64,000 nt of DNA from Streptomyces sp. BA2 (GTDB lineage: Bacteria; Actinomycetota; Actinomycetes; Streptomycetales; Streptomycetaceae). A model generated the notes under the pieces. The model saw only the letters and a list, made by a program, of their open reading frames with translations, made no database searches and was not told the DNA's origin. The stretch covers positions 3,608,001-3,672,000 of the forward strand of contig NZ_WSRO01000002.1 in NCBI RefSeq assembly GCF_009769735.1, given 5' to 3'. Shown here one piece after another: positions 45,386 through 54,171 of this stretch (position 1 is the first letter of the stretch; every line of letters begins with the position of its first letter). The position numbers and the translations under genes were made by a program.

Positions 45386-46621
45386 ATGAGCCACGACTCC
45401 ACTGCCGTGCAAGAAGCCGCGTCGCGGAAGCTTTCCGGACGCCGCCGCAGGGAGATTGTCGCGGTGCTGCTGTTCAGCGGTGGCCCCATCTTCGAGAGTT
45501 CCATACCGCTCTCCGTGTTCGGGATCGATCGGCAGGACGCCGGGGTCCCCCGTTACCGGCTGCTGGTCTGCGCCGGTGAAGAGGGGCCGCTGCGCACGAC
45601 CGGGGGGCTCGAACTCACCGCGCCACATGGCCTGGAGGCCATAGGGCGTGCGGGCACCGTGGTGGTGCCGGCCTGGCGGTCGATCACATCACCGCCGCCG
45701 CCGGAGGCACTCGACGCGCTGCGCCGCGCGCACGAGGAGGGCGCACGCATCGTGGGCCTGTGCACCGGTGCGTTCGTGCTCGCGGCGGCCGGTCTGCTCG
45801 ACGGCCGTCCGGCGACCACGCACTGGATGTACGCGCCGACGCTGGCCAAGCGGTATCCGTCCGTCCATGTGGACCCGCGTGAGCTCTTCGTCGACGACGG
45901 GGACGTGCTCACCAGCGCGGGGACCGCGGCCGGAATTGATCTGTGCCTGCACATCGTGCGCACCGACCACGGCAACGAAGCGGCGGGCGCGCTCGCCCGC
46001 AGGCTCGTCGTGCCTCCGCGCAGGGCCGGCGGCCAGGAGCGCTATCTCGACAGGTCTTTACCTGAGGAGATCGGCGCCGACCCGCTCGCCGAGGTCGTCG
46101 CCTGGGCCCTGGAACATCTCCACGAGCAGTTCGACGTGGAGACCCTGGCCGCGCGCGCGTACATGAGCAGGCGCACCTTCGACCGCAGGTTCCGCTCGCT
46201 CACCGGGAGCGCTCCCCTGCAGTGGCTGATCACTCAGCGCGTGCTGCAGGCACAGCGGCTGCTCGAGACCTCCGACTACTCCGTCGACGAGGTCGCGGGC
46301 CGCTGCGGCTTCCGCTCGCCCGTGGCCCTGCGCGGCCACTTCCGCCGTCAGCTGGGCTCGTCGCCCGCCGCCTACCGGGCCGCTTACCGCGCCCGCAGGC
46401 CGCAGGGGGGTGAGCGGGCGATGCTGGAATCCGCGCCGCCCGTGCCCACCGCGGCGACGGTGAACACGGAGAGCGGACCTGTCCCGTCGCAGACACGGCG
46501 CACGGCGGCGGCGAGTGCCATCGGCCCTTCGGCTTCGCTGTCCGCGGAGCCGGGGAAGCCAAGCTCGGATGTGTACGCGCCAGGACGTCCGCCACTGCCC
46601 GGCCAGAGGAGCGCGCCGTAG
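45386..46621 (+). CDS. adpA: AdpA (BldH) developmental master regulator, AraC/XylS family
   Basis: 411 residues. The N-terminal half (about 20-190) is a DJ-1/PfpI-like dimerisation domain with [20 protein letters not shown] and [20 protein letters not shown]. The C-terminal AraC domain has two HTHs: [16 protein letters not shown] and [20 protein letters not shown]. Codon 225, between the domains, is TTA (46058-46060), the conserved bldA-dependent leucine codon. AdpA switches on morphological differentiation and antibiotic genes and represses its own promoter. It is followed ten bases later by orn, the arrangement conserved in Streptomyces. A low-complexity tail follows residue 335. Confidence 0.97.
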   Translation: MSHDSTAVQEAASRKLSGRRRREIVAVLLFSGGPIFESSIPLSVFGIDRQDAGVPRYRLLVCAGEEGPLRTTGGLELTAPHGLEAIGRAGTVVVPAWRSITSPPPPEALDALRRAHEEGARIVGLCTGAFVLAAAGLLDGRPATTHWMYAPTLAKRYPSVHVDPRELFVDDGDVLTSAGTAAGIDLCLHIVRTDHGNEAAGALARRLVVPPRRAGGQERYLDRSLPEEIGADPLAEVVAWALEHLHEQFDVETLAARAYMSRRTFDRRFRSLTGSAPLQWLITQRVLQAQRLLETSDYSVDEVAGRCGFRSPVALRGHFRRQLGSSPAAYRAAYRARRPQGGERAMLESAPPVPTAATVNTESGPVPSQTRRTAAASAIGPSASLSAEPGKPSSDVYAPGRPPLPGQRSAP

Positions 46622-46631
46622 GGTAAGACGC

Positions 46632-47234
<603 letters not shown>

Positions 47235-47344
47235 CCTCCGCGGAACCCCTCTGTACGGGGTCCGGAAAAGGCGTGCGCGAGCACCCCTTCGGACCCTGTA
47301 CACTTTTTCTCGGCCGGTCGGAAGAACGCAAAACGACCGGACAT

Positions 47345-47418
47345 GGTGGGTGTAGCTCAGTTGGTAGAGCACCTGGTTGTGGTCCAGGTGGCCGCGGGTT
47401 CAAGTCCCGTCACTCACC
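47345..47418 (+). tRNA. tRNA-His (GTG anticodon)
   Basis: A full cloverleaf can be drawn: acceptor GTGGGTG/CACTCAC with one G-U pair, D arm GCTCAGTTGGTAGAGC, anticodon arm CCTGG-TTGTGGT-CCAGG with anticodon GTG, and T arm GCGGG-TTCAAGT-CCCGT (last pair G-T). The extra G at 47345 opposite C at 47418 is the histidine identity G-1:C73. The 3' CCA is not encoded. Confidence 0.97.
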
Positions 47419-47428
47419 CTGATTGATC

Positions 47429-47460
47429 AAGGCCCGGTCCGCGAAAGCGGACCGGGCCTT
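47429..47460 (+). terminator. Terminator of tRNA-His
   Basis: Perfect 14-bp arms AAGGCCCGGTCCGC/GCGGACCGGGCCTT closed by a GAAA tetraloop, followed by CTTC. An almost identical element occurs after the chaplin gene (48303-48335). Confidence 0.88.
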
Positions 47461-47495
47461 CTTCATGTCCGTGCGTGGTTCAGGCCGTCAGGCCG

Positions 47496-47744
47496 TCAGA
47501 CGGTCAGGGGGACGGGGTGGACCTCGTCGGCCCGGTGGCCGGCACGCTCGTGGATGCGTTGGACCGCGTCGGCCGATGGCGCCTCGGAGAGGCAGTAGAC
47601 CGTCCCGGAGTCCGGGTCCGCCCATGCCTTCTTGAAGTGGACGCCTTCTTCCTTCTCGATGGCGAGGTCCGCCTGGTGAGCCTGCTTCAGCTGATCGGCC
47701 GTGATGTCCTTCATCCCGTGGTGGACGTCCATGAACTGGGACAT
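47496..47744 (-). CDS. DUF4242 / SCO4226-type nickel-binding protein
   Basis: 82 residues, matching the small ferredoxin-like DUF4242 family: FMDVHHGMKDITADQLKQAH at the start, then GVHFKKAWADPDSGTVYCLS and RIHERAGHRADEVHPVPLTV. SCO4226 of S. coelicolor, the family reference, was reported to bind nickel; the two His of VHH and later Cys are in place. Its cellular role is uncertain. ATG 47744 was chosen because the family starts one residue before the FMDVHH motif. It lies between tRNA-His and a chaplin gene, transcribed against both. Confidence 0.85.
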   Translation of the reverse strand: MSQFMDVHHGMKDITADQLKQAHQADLAIEKEEGVHFKKAWADPDSGTVYCLSEAPSADAVQRIHERAGHRADEVHPVPLTV

Positions 47745-47769
47745 GGCGTCGCACCCCCTTCCGGCTTGC

Positions 47770-47797
47770 GCGTTCGGCATTCGGCGTTCGGCGTTCG
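47770..47797. repeat. Four tandem 7-bp repeats GCGTTCG
   Basis: Units GCGTTCG, GCATTCG, GCGTTCG, GCGTTCG lie just upstream of the DUF4242 gene start. One unit has a single base change. They may affect the promoter. Confidence 0.8.
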
Positions 47798-48028
47798 GAG
47801 CCGCCAAGTCCACTCGCCGGCCCCGCTCCACTATCTCCATCCTGCGCCCGTACCACCGCGGATGCGACTGTGCACCCGCTGGCCAGCGGGTTCCCAGCGC
47901 TGTCGGCGGCCGTTGTCCCACGTACGGACGACTCCGTACCGGCAGACGGGCCATGATCGTTTTATCTGCGCGCCGGATCGGTGAGACCTCACACCCGAGA
48001 TCCCCGTTTCCTCACCAGGAGGTTCCCC

Positions 48029-48289
48029 ATGCGTCTGCGCACGATCTTCGCCACCGTCGCCCTCGCCACGGCCACCGTCATCGGCGGAGCCGGAGCAGCC
48101 GCCGCCAACCCCTCCCCCGGCGGGGGCTCCGGCGCCAGCGCGGTGGGCGTGGCAAAGAACTCGCCCGGCATCCTCAGCGGCAACGCCATCCAGGTGCCAG
48201 TCCACGTGCCCGTCAACGTCTGCGGCAACTCGATCGACGTCATCGGGCTCCTCAATGCCGCGTCCGGCAACACCTGCGTCAACAGCTGA
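48029..48289 (+). CDS. Short chaplin (hydrophobic aerial-hyphae surface protein)
   Basis: 86 residues with a signal peptide (TIFATVALATATVIGGAG) cleaved after AAAA. The mature part of about 60 residues is a single chaplin domain: VGVAKNSPGILSGNAIQVPV, then NVCGNSIDVIGLLNAASGNT with the two conserved cysteines. It lacks a sortase signal, so it is a short, secreted chaplin like ChpD-H, which assemble into amyloid films on aerial hyphae. AGGAGG lies eight bases before the ATG. From memory S. coelicolor has no chaplin next to adpA/orn, making this locus lineage-specific or relocated. Confidence 0.93.
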   Translation: MRLRTIFATVALATATVIGGAGAAAANPSPGGGSGASAVGVAKNSPGILSGNAIQVPVHVPVNVCGNSIDVIGLLNAASGNTCVNS

Positions 48290-48302
48290 GCCAGACAGGA
48301 CC

Positions 48303-48335
48303 AAGGCCCGGCCTCGCGAAAGCGGGCCGGGCCTT
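48303..48335 (+). terminator. Terminator of the chaplin gene
   Basis: Arms AAGGCCCGGCCTCGC/GCGGGCCGGGCCTT with a GAAA tetraloop and one bulge, 14 bases after the stop. It closely resembles the tRNA-His terminator. From here to 48660 I see no gene or clear site. Confidence 0.85.
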
Positions 48336-48660
48336 CTCCGTTCAGCGCACACCCTTCCCACTCACGCGGGCCGGGTGCAGAGTGCGTGTGGCGCTTCGTG
48401 TGGCCCGTGTCGGCACGGGGCGCGGGCGCAAGGGCCGTCGGTTGCCTCCCGCGTCGGCGGCCCGTCCGTCCTCACAAAACAGTCCCCGGAGTCCTCACCG
48501 TTGCCATCTACCTCAGTCGTCACTGAGGCTCCGGTAGCGAGGGGCTTCGGGGGCCTGGCCAGAGCCTGCGGGAATCTCTTGCCGGTGAACGTCTCCACCG
48601 ACGGTGCGGTTCTCCCGGATTTCTGGTGTATTGACCAGTTTCCTCCGCATATACCCCATG

Positions 48661-49293
48661 TCAAGGGGTCGCGGGAAAGTCCTGTCGGGGCCCGTGCCGG
48701 AACAGGAACGCCGCCGCCACTCCGCCGAGCAGGCCGAACAGGTGCCCCTGCCAACTCACCCCCGCTGTCGTCGGCAGCGCGCCCAGGAGGATCGAACCGT
48801 ACAGCGCGAGGACGAGCACGCCTGTCAGCACGTCCACGGGACGGTGGTTCACGAACCCGCGAACCAGCAGATAGCCGAAGAGGCCGAAGACCACGCCGGA
48901 CGCCCCGGCCGTCACGGAGTGCGCCGGGGCCGTGAGCCAGACCCCCAGGCCACTGACGAGGATGATCACCGCTACGACCGCGGCGAAGCGGCGTATCCCG
49001 GACAGCGCGGCGAGGAAGCCGAGGATGAGCAGCGGCACGCTGTTCGCCAGCAGGTGGTCGAAGCCGAAGTGCAGGAAGGCCGAGGGGATGACATCGCGGA
49101 GCTCGCCCAGGTCACGCGGGGAGACACCGAAGGTGTCGAGGGCATGGCCGCTCACCGCGTCGAGCACCTCAAGGAGCCAGAGCAGGGTCAGCCAGGCGAG
49201 CATGACGACGCCGGCCGTCTTGGCGCCGCTCCAGCGCTGTTCGGGCGCCGGCCGCGGCGTGGGGTAGGCGGTGCCGAATGGGTCGTACGACAT
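48661..49293 (-). CDS. Rhomboid-family intramembrane serine protease
   Basis: 210 residues with six membrane segments. The catalytic Ser132 is in TAGASGVVFG (GxSG) and His184 in WQGHLFGLLGG, so the dyad is complete; the oxyanion region AFLHFGFDHLLANSVPLLIL includes the conserved His and Asn of helix 2. It should cleave transmembrane substrates within the membrane. A 20-residue cytoplasmic N-terminus is Pro-rich. Single gene, converging on the chaplin region. Confidence 0.92.
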   Translation of the reverse strand: MSYDPFGTAYPTPRPAPEQRWSGAKTAGVVMLAWLTLLWLLEVLDAVSGHALDTFGVSPRDLGELRDVIPSAFLHFGFDHLLANSVPLLILGFLAALSGIRRFAAVVAVIILVSGLGVWLTAPAHSVTAGASGVVFGLFGYLLVRGFVNHRPVDVLTGVLVLALYGSILLGALPTTAGVSWQGHLFGLLGGVAAAFLFRHGPRQDFPATP

Positions 49294-49362
49294 GGGCGCC
49301 CCTCGCCTTTGTCCCTTGTCCGGTACGTCCGGTACAACGCCTGGGAGGGGCAGCTGTGTTCC

Positions 49363-49408
49363 GGGGGTGGCGGGTCGGGGGTGGCGGGTCGGGGGTCGGG
49401 GGTCGGGG
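49363..49408 (+). repeat. G-rich tandem repeats, candidate G-quadruplex
   Basis: Two copies of GGGGGTGGCGGGTC are followed by GGGGGTC-type seven-base units, giving eight or more G-runs of three to five within 46 bases. They lie just beyond the 3' end of cebR and about 70 bp upstream of the rhomboid start. On the + strand this could fold into a G-quadruplex. Confidence 0.75.
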
Positions 49409-49432
49409 TAAGACGAAGGGGTCCGTCCGGCC

Positions 49433-50488
49433 TCAGGACGACGCCCGCTCCACCAGCTCGGTAGGCAGCACCAGTTGGCGGTGCTCCAGGCGGCGGGCGG
49501 ACGCCGGGCGGTCGTCCGCGATCTCGGCGAGCAGCAGGTCGATCATCGCCCGGCCCATCTCCTCGATCGGCTGGCGCACGCTCGTCAGCGGCGGGTCCAT
49601 GTGGCGGGCGATCGCCGAGTCGTCGAAGCCGACGAGCGCCACGTCGTCGGGTATCCGGCGCCCGGCCTCGCGCAGGACCTGGCGGGCGCCCGCCGCCATC
49701 ACGTCGGAACCCGCGAACACCGCGTCCACCTCGGGGCAGGCCGCAAGCAGCTCCGTCATCGCCCGGCGGCCACCCTCCTCCGTGAAGTCGCCCGGCGCGA
49801 TGAGTCGCTCGTCCACCGGGCGGCCCGCGTCCGAGAGCGCGGCGCGGTAGCCGTCAAGGCGGCGCTGGGCGCCGTAGACGTCCAGGCGGCCGGTGATGGT
49901 GGCTATCCGCGTACGGCCGCGTGTCAGGAGGTGCTCGACCGCCGAGTGCGCCCCGGCGAAGTTGTCGGAGTCGACCGAGGGCAGCGCCTCGTCGGCCGAC
50001 CGGCGGCCGCTGATGACCGCGGGGATCTCCAGCTGGGCAAGGAGGTCCGGCAGCGGGTCGTCGGCGTGGACCGAGACCAGGAGGACACCGTCGACCCGGT
50101 GGGCCGCGAGGTACTGGGCGAGGCGCTGCCGCCTGCGGTCGTTCCCGGCGAAGATCAGAAGGAGCTGCATCTCCGTCTCGCTGAGCTCCGCCCCGACTCC
50201 GCGCAGGACGTCGGAGAAGTACGGCTCGGCGAAGAAGCGGGTCTCGGGCTCGGGCACGACCAGGGCGATGGCGTCGGTGCGGTTGGCGGCGAGGGCTCGG
50301 GCCGCGGTGTTCGGGACGTAACCGAGCTCCGCGACGGCGGCCTCGACGGCCGTCCTGGTCGCCTCGCTCACCCGCGGCGAGCCGTTGATCACCCGGGAGA
50401 CCGTCCCGCGGCCCACTCCGGCCCTCGCGGCGACCTCTTCCAGGGTCGGTCGCCCGCCACTGCGGCCACGCGCACTGTGAGCTGCCAT
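49433..50488 (-). CDS. cebR: CebR, LacI-family repressor of cellobiose/cello-oligosaccharide use
   Basis: 351 residues. N-terminal HTH RPTLEEVAARAGVGRGTVSR, then VINGSPRVSEATR, and the hinge AARALAANRTDAIALVVPEP. The effector domain has VDGVLLVSVH, FAGSDVMAAGA and VALVGFDDSAIARHMDPPLTS. It is divergent from cebEFG-bglC, with a perfect palindromic box between. In Streptomyces CebR is released from this box by cellobiose or cellotriose, relieving repression of uptake and beta-glucosidase genes. The 333-base gap to cebE contains promoters and the box. Confidence 0.93.
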   Translation of the reverse strand: MAAHSARGRSGGRPTLEEVAARAGVGRGTVSRVINGSPRVSEATRTAVEAAVAELGYVPNTAARALAANRTDAIALVVPEPETRFFAEPYFSDVLRGVGAELSETEMQLLLIFAGNDRRRQRLAQYLAAHRVDGVLLVSVHADDPLPDLLAQLEIPAVISGRRSADEALPSVDSDNFAGAHSAVEHLLTRGRTRIATITGRLDVYGAQRRLDGYRAALSDAGRPVDERLIAPGDFTEEGGRRAMTELLAACPEVDAVFAGSDVMAAGARQVLREAGRRIPDDVALVGFDDSAIARHMDPPLTSVRQPIEEMGRAMIDLLLAEIADDRPASARRLEHRQLVLPTELVERASS

Positions 50489-50692
50489 CGTCCGCCTCCC
50501 GTCGCACTTCCCCCGGCGAGGAATGTAGGGAATGTAACAGCCTGATCATCACCGGGCGGATGGGCCGAACGTGCGAGCACCCCGGGGGACGGCGTGACCG
50601 CCCTCGTAACAGCCCGATAACTGAAGACATATCTCTATGTCCGGTCCCTTGACACCCCCGCCCCCAGCCACGACTCTTCAACTCATCACTTG

Positions 50693-50706
50693 TGGGAGCG
50701 CTCCCA
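50693..50706. promoter_or_regulatory. CebR box TGGGAGCGCTCCCA upstream of cebE
   Basis: Perfect 14-bp palindrome identical to the Streptomyces CebR consensus, about 115 bp before cebE. It would repress the uptake operon when cello-oligosaccharides are absent. Confidence 0.95.
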
Positions 50707-50821
50707 CACTACCTGACACGTACACATCCCGCACGTTCCCCGCCCGAGCCGAAGAGTCAAGCAACGGGGCAAGAAGTGCAGTTGGCCGGGGGGTCGGCAC
50801 GTCAGGCAACAGGAGGACGCA

Positions 50822-52135
50822 ATGCGCACGAGTTCCCGCCGACCACGACGGCTGGTGGCCTTCGCGGCCGTGACCGCACTGGCCACGGGCCTGCTGGCCG
50901 GTTGTTCCAGCGATGACGACAGCGGCTCCGAGGGCGGAGACGGCAAGGTCACGCTCAATGTGGGCACGTTCGGTGTGCTGGGCCTGAAGCAGGCAGGTCT
51001 CTACGACGAGTACGAGAAGTCGCACCCGAACATCAAGATCAAAGAGAACGTCATCGAGCGCAACGACGCCTACTACCCGAAGCTGCTCACCCAGCTCCAG
51101 TCCGGCGCGGGTGTCAATGACGTCGCCGCCATCGAAGTCAGCAACATCACCGAGGTCGTGCAGACCCAGGGCGCCAAGTTCGAGGACCTGAGCAAGGCCG
51201 AGGGCGTGGACAAGTCCACGTACCTCGACTGGAAGTGGAAGCAGGCCACGACCGAGGACGGCAAGACCGTCGGCCTCGGCGTCGACATCGGCCCGACGGC
51301 GCTGTGTTACCGCAAGGACCTCTTCAAGAAGGCCGGTCTGCCCACCGACCGCGAGGAGCTCGCCAAGGAGTGGGCCGGCGACTGGGACAAGTACGTCGCG
51401 CTCGGCGAGAAGTACATGGACAAGGCCCCCGATGGCACCAAGTTCGTCGACTCCGCCTCCAGTGTCTACAACGCCGTCTTCGCCGGTGCGAAAGAGCGGT
51501 ACTACGACAAGGGCGGCAAGGAGATCTACCAGGACAGCCAGGGCCGCAAGGACGCCTGGGACGCGGCGATGAAGGTCGCGCGGGGCGACATGTCCTCCAA
51601 GCTCAAGCAGTTCGACCCGACGTGGGACCAGGGCTTCGCCAACGCCAAGTTCGCCACCGTGGCCTGCCCCGCGTGGATGGCCGGCTACATCCAGGAGAAG
51701 ACAGGGCCGGAGGGCAAGGGCCAGTGGGACATGGCCAAGGCGCCCACGGACGGCAACTGGGGCGGCACGTTCCTCGGCGTGCCGAGCGCGGGCAAGCACA
51801 AGAAGGAGGCGACCGAGCTCGCCGTCTGGCTGACCCAGCCCGAGCAGCTCGCGAAGGTCTTCGCCAAGCAGGCCAGCTTCCCGTCCACCCCGTCGGCGTA
51901 CGACACGCTGAAGCCGTCGCCGGCGACCAAGGCGTACTTCAATGACGCGCCCATCACGGAGATCTTCGCCGACATCGCGAAGAACACCCCCGCGGCCGTC
52001 TACGGCCTGAAGGACGCCCAGATCGGCCAGTCCATCACGGACATCGGTGTGCTCCAGGTGGAGCAACAGGGCAAGTCTCCGGCGGAGGGCTGGAAGGCCG
52101 CTCAGGAGGAGATCAAGGATGTTCTGGGACAGTGA
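50822..52135 (+). CDS. cebE: Cellobiose/cellotriose-binding lipoprotein of ABC importer
   Basis: 437 residues, ATG preceded by ACAGGAGG. Lipobox LAGC gives Cys28. The mature protein is a family 1 extracellular sugar-binding protein: VTLNVGTFGVLGLKQAGLY, YPKLLTQLQSGAGVNDVAAI, VGLGVDIGPTALCYRKDLFK and WTQ-type ATELAVWLTQPEQ. In S. reticuli and S. coelicolor such proteins bind cellobiose and cellotriose with high affinity. First gene of the cebEFG operon; the last codon overlaps the cebF start. Confidence 0.93.
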   Translation: MRTSSRRPRRLVAFAAVTALATGLLAGCSSDDDSGSEGGDGKVTLNVGTFGVLGLKQAGLYDEYEKSHPNIKIKENVIERNDAYYPKLLTQLQSGAGVNDVAAIEVSNITEVVQTQGAKFEDLSKAEGVDKSTYLDWKWKQATTEDGKTVGLGVDIGPTALCYRKDLFKKAGLPTDREELAKEWAGDWDKYVALGEKYMDKAPDGTKFVDSASSVYNAVFAGAKERYYDKGGKEIYQDSQGRKDAWDAAMKVARGDMSSKLKQFDPTWDQGFANAKFATVACPAWMAGYIQEKTGPEGKGQWDMAKAPTDGNWGGTFLGVPSAGKHKKEATELAVWLTQPEQLAKVFAKQASFPSTPSAYDTLKPSPATKAYFNDAPITEIFADIAKNTPAAVYGLKDAQIGQSITDIGVLQVEQQGKSPAEGWKAAQEEIKDVLGQ

Positions 52136-53145
52136 CGCGCATGTCCGAGACCGCTGAGTACGCCGAGACCGCGTCCCCCGGTGAGGGGGACGCGGCCCCG
52201 GCCGCGTCCGGGAGGCGCACGGCCTCCCCCACGTCCTCGTGGCGCAGCCGCCTGTACCGCTGGGACATAAAGGCGTCGCCGTACGTCTTCGTCGCCCCGT
52301 TCTTCCTCTTCTTCGGCGCCTTCGGGCTCTTCCCGCTGCTCTACACGGGCTGGGCATCGCTGCACCGCCTGTCGCTGACCGACCTCGACGGCAGCACCTG
52401 GATCGGCCTGGAGAACTACACCAACCTGCTGCAGAGCGACTACTTCTGGAACGCGCTCGGCAACACCTTCACCATCGGCGTCATCTCCACCGTCCCCCAG
52501 CTCGCCGTCGCGCTCGGCATCGCCCATCTGCTCAACTACAAGCTGCGCGGCTCCACTCTGTGGCGGGTCGCGATGCTCGCTCCGTACGCCACGTCGGTGG
52601 CGAGTGCCTCGCTGGTCTTCACGCTGCTCTTCGCGTGGGACGGCGGCATGGTCAACTGGCTGGCCGGGTCCATCGGCATCGACCCGATCAACTGGCGTGA
52701 GTCGTCGTGGGGTTCGCAGTTCGCGGTGTCGTCGATCGTCATCTGGCGGTGGACCGGCTACAACGCGCTGATCTATCTGGCGGCGATGCAGGCCGTGCCG
52801 CACGACCTGTACGAGTCGGCCTCGCTGGACGGCGCGTCGCGCTGGCAGCAGTTCCGGCACGTGACCATCCCGATGCTGCGTCCGACGATCCTGTTCACGG
52901 TCGTCGTCTCCACCATCGGGGCGACCCAACTCTTCGGTGAGCCACTGCTGTTCGGCGGCACGGCCGGGTCCAAGGGCGGCGCCGACCACCAGTTCCAGAC
53001 GCTGGGTCTCTATCTGTACGACCAGGGCTGGATCAACGGCCATCTGGGCCGGGCCTCGGCCGTCGCCTGGCTGATGCTCGTGATCCTGCTGCTCATCGCC
53101 GCGGTCAATCTGCTGATCGCCCGACGTCTGAGGAAGGCCCAATGA
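52132..53145 (+). CDS. cebF: Cello-oligosaccharide ABC importer permease 1
   Basis: 337 residues from GTG 52132, in a GTGA overlap with the cebE stop; ATG 52141 is an alternative three codons later. Six membrane spans with the cytosolic EAA loop seen as ESASLDGASRWQQFRHVTIP. Start of span 1 is SPYVFVAPFFLFFGAFGLFP. Together with CebG it forms the membrane pore for cellobiose. The ATPase is not here; Streptomyces use the shared MsiK. The stop overlaps the cebG start by four bases. Confidence 0.92.
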   Translation: MTRMSETAEYAETASPGEGDAAPAASGRRTASPTSSWRSRLYRWDIKASPYVFVAPFFLFFGAFGLFPLLYTGWASLHRLSLTDLDGSTWIGLENYTNLLQSDYFWNALGNTFTIGVISTVPQLAVALGIAHLLNYKLRGSTLWRVAMLAPYATSVASASLVFTLLFAWDGGMVNWLAGSIGIDPINWRESSWGSQFAVSSIVIWRWTGYNALIYLAAMQAVPHDLYESASLDGASRWQQFRHVTIPMLRPTILFTVVVSTIGATQLFGEPLLFGGTAGSKGGADHQFQTLGLYLYDQGWINGHLGRASAVAWLMLVILLLIAAVNLLIARRLRKAQ

Positions 53146-54059
53146 AGTCCGGCACCATGGCCCCCGAGGCCGGGCGCCCCGCGCCCGAGGGCGGACCTCC
53201 CGCGCCCAAGGCCGGGCGTCCCCTGGGCCTGAAGGCCGGGCGCACCATGCACGCGGGGCCCGTGACCTACGTCGTCCTCGCGCTGTTCACGGCCGTCTCG
53301 CTGGCCCCGCTGATCTGGACGGCGATCGCCGCGTCCCGTACGAGCGGGCGGCTCGCCCAGACCCCGCCGCCCCTGTGGTTCGGCGGGAACCTCTTCAAGA
53401 ACATGGAGCGGGCCTGGACCGAGGCGAGCCTCGGTGACGCGATGCTCAACACCACGATCGTGGCGGGCAGCATCACCATCGGCACCGTCCTGTTCTCCAC
53501 GATCGCCGGATTCGCCTTCGCCAAGCTGAAGTTCAAGTTCAGCGGTCTGCTGCTCCTCCTTACGATCGGCACGATGATGGTGCCGCCGCAGCTGAGTGTC
53601 GTACCGCTCTATCTGTGGATCGCCGACCTGCAGTGGACCAATCAGCTCCAGGCGGTGATCCTGCCGACGTTCGTGAGCGCCTTCGGTGTGTTCTTCATGC
53701 GGCAGTACCTCCTTCAGGCGCTGCCGAGCGAGCTCATCGAGGCGGCGCGGATGGACGGGGCGAGCAGTCTGCGGATCATCTGGCACGTGGTGTTCCCCGC
53801 CGCGCGGCCCGCGATGGCGGTGCTCGGGCTGCTTACGTTCGTCATGGCCTGGAACGACTTCCTCTGGCCGATCATCGCGCTGAACCAGTCGAACCCCACC
53901 GTGCAGGTGGCGCTCAACTCCCTCGGTACGGGCTACATCCCGGACCGGGCGGTCATCATGGCGGGCGCCCTGCTCGGCACACTGCCGCTGCTCCTGGCGT
54001 TCATCCTCTTCGGCAAGCAGATCGTGAGCGGCATCATGCAGGGCGCCGTCAAGGGCTGA
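53142..54059 (+). CDS. cebG: Cello-oligosaccharide ABC importer permease 2
   Basis: 305 residues, ATGA overlap with cebF. Before the first span is an unusual Pro/Gly-rich leader with near repeats EAGRPAPEGGPPAPKAGRP. The six spans and EAA loop (IEAARMDGASSLRIIWHVVF) match CebG/MalG-type permeases. It completes the cellobiose pore. A hairpin follows, separating it from bglC. Confidence 0.92.
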   Translation: MKSGTMAPEAGRPAPEGGPPAPKAGRPLGLKAGRTMHAGPVTYVVLALFTAVSLAPLIWTAIAASRTSGRLAQTPPPLWFGGNLFKNMERAWTEASLGDAMLNTTIVAGSITIGTVLFSTIAGFAFAKLKFKFSGLLLLLTIGTMMVPPQLSVVPLYLWIADLQWTNQLQAVILPTFVSAFGVFFMRQYLLQALPSELIEAARMDGASSLRIIWHVVFPAARPAMAVLGLLTFVMAWNDFLWPIIALNQSNPTVQVALNSLGTGYIPDRAVIMAGALLGTLPLLLAFILFGKQIVSGIMQGAVKG

Positions 54060-54084
54060 GGCCCTTCCCGCCCGCCGCACTGCC

Positions 54085-54123
54085 GGGTGCCGGGGCCGGG
54101 CCGCCGCCTCGGCCCCGGCACCC
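54085..54123 (+). terminator. Hairpin between cebG and bglC
   Basis: Perfect 14-bp arms GGGTGCCGGGGCCG/CGGCCCCGGCACCC with an 11-base loop. It can terminate or attenuate the cebEFG transcript, leaving bglC partly dependent on its own promoter and CebR box. Confidence 0.75.
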
Positions 54124-54157
54124 GCCTCTCTCTTCCCCTGTCCTCTTACCCCACCCA

Positions 54158-54171
54158 TGGGAGCGCTTCCA
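54158..54171. promoter_or_regulatory. CebR box TGGGAGCGCTTCCA covering the bglC start codon
   Basis: One base away from the perfect box upstream of cebE. Its last base is the A of the bglC ATG, and GGGAGCG inside it also serves as the ribosome-binding site region. Confidence 0.9.

Noticed and set aside
47345..47460. Integrated element at tRNA-His
   Set aside because: No integrase, no excisionase and no second copy of the tRNA 3' end was found; only the duplicated terminator hints at recombination.
48336..48660. Possible small genes between chaplin and rhomboid
   Set aside because: Open frames here lack ribosome-binding sites, recognisable domains and codon pattern; treated as non-coding.
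49363..49408. CRISPR-like array
   Set aside because: Units are 7-14 bases of simple G-rich sequence with no spacers and no cas genes anywhere in the window.
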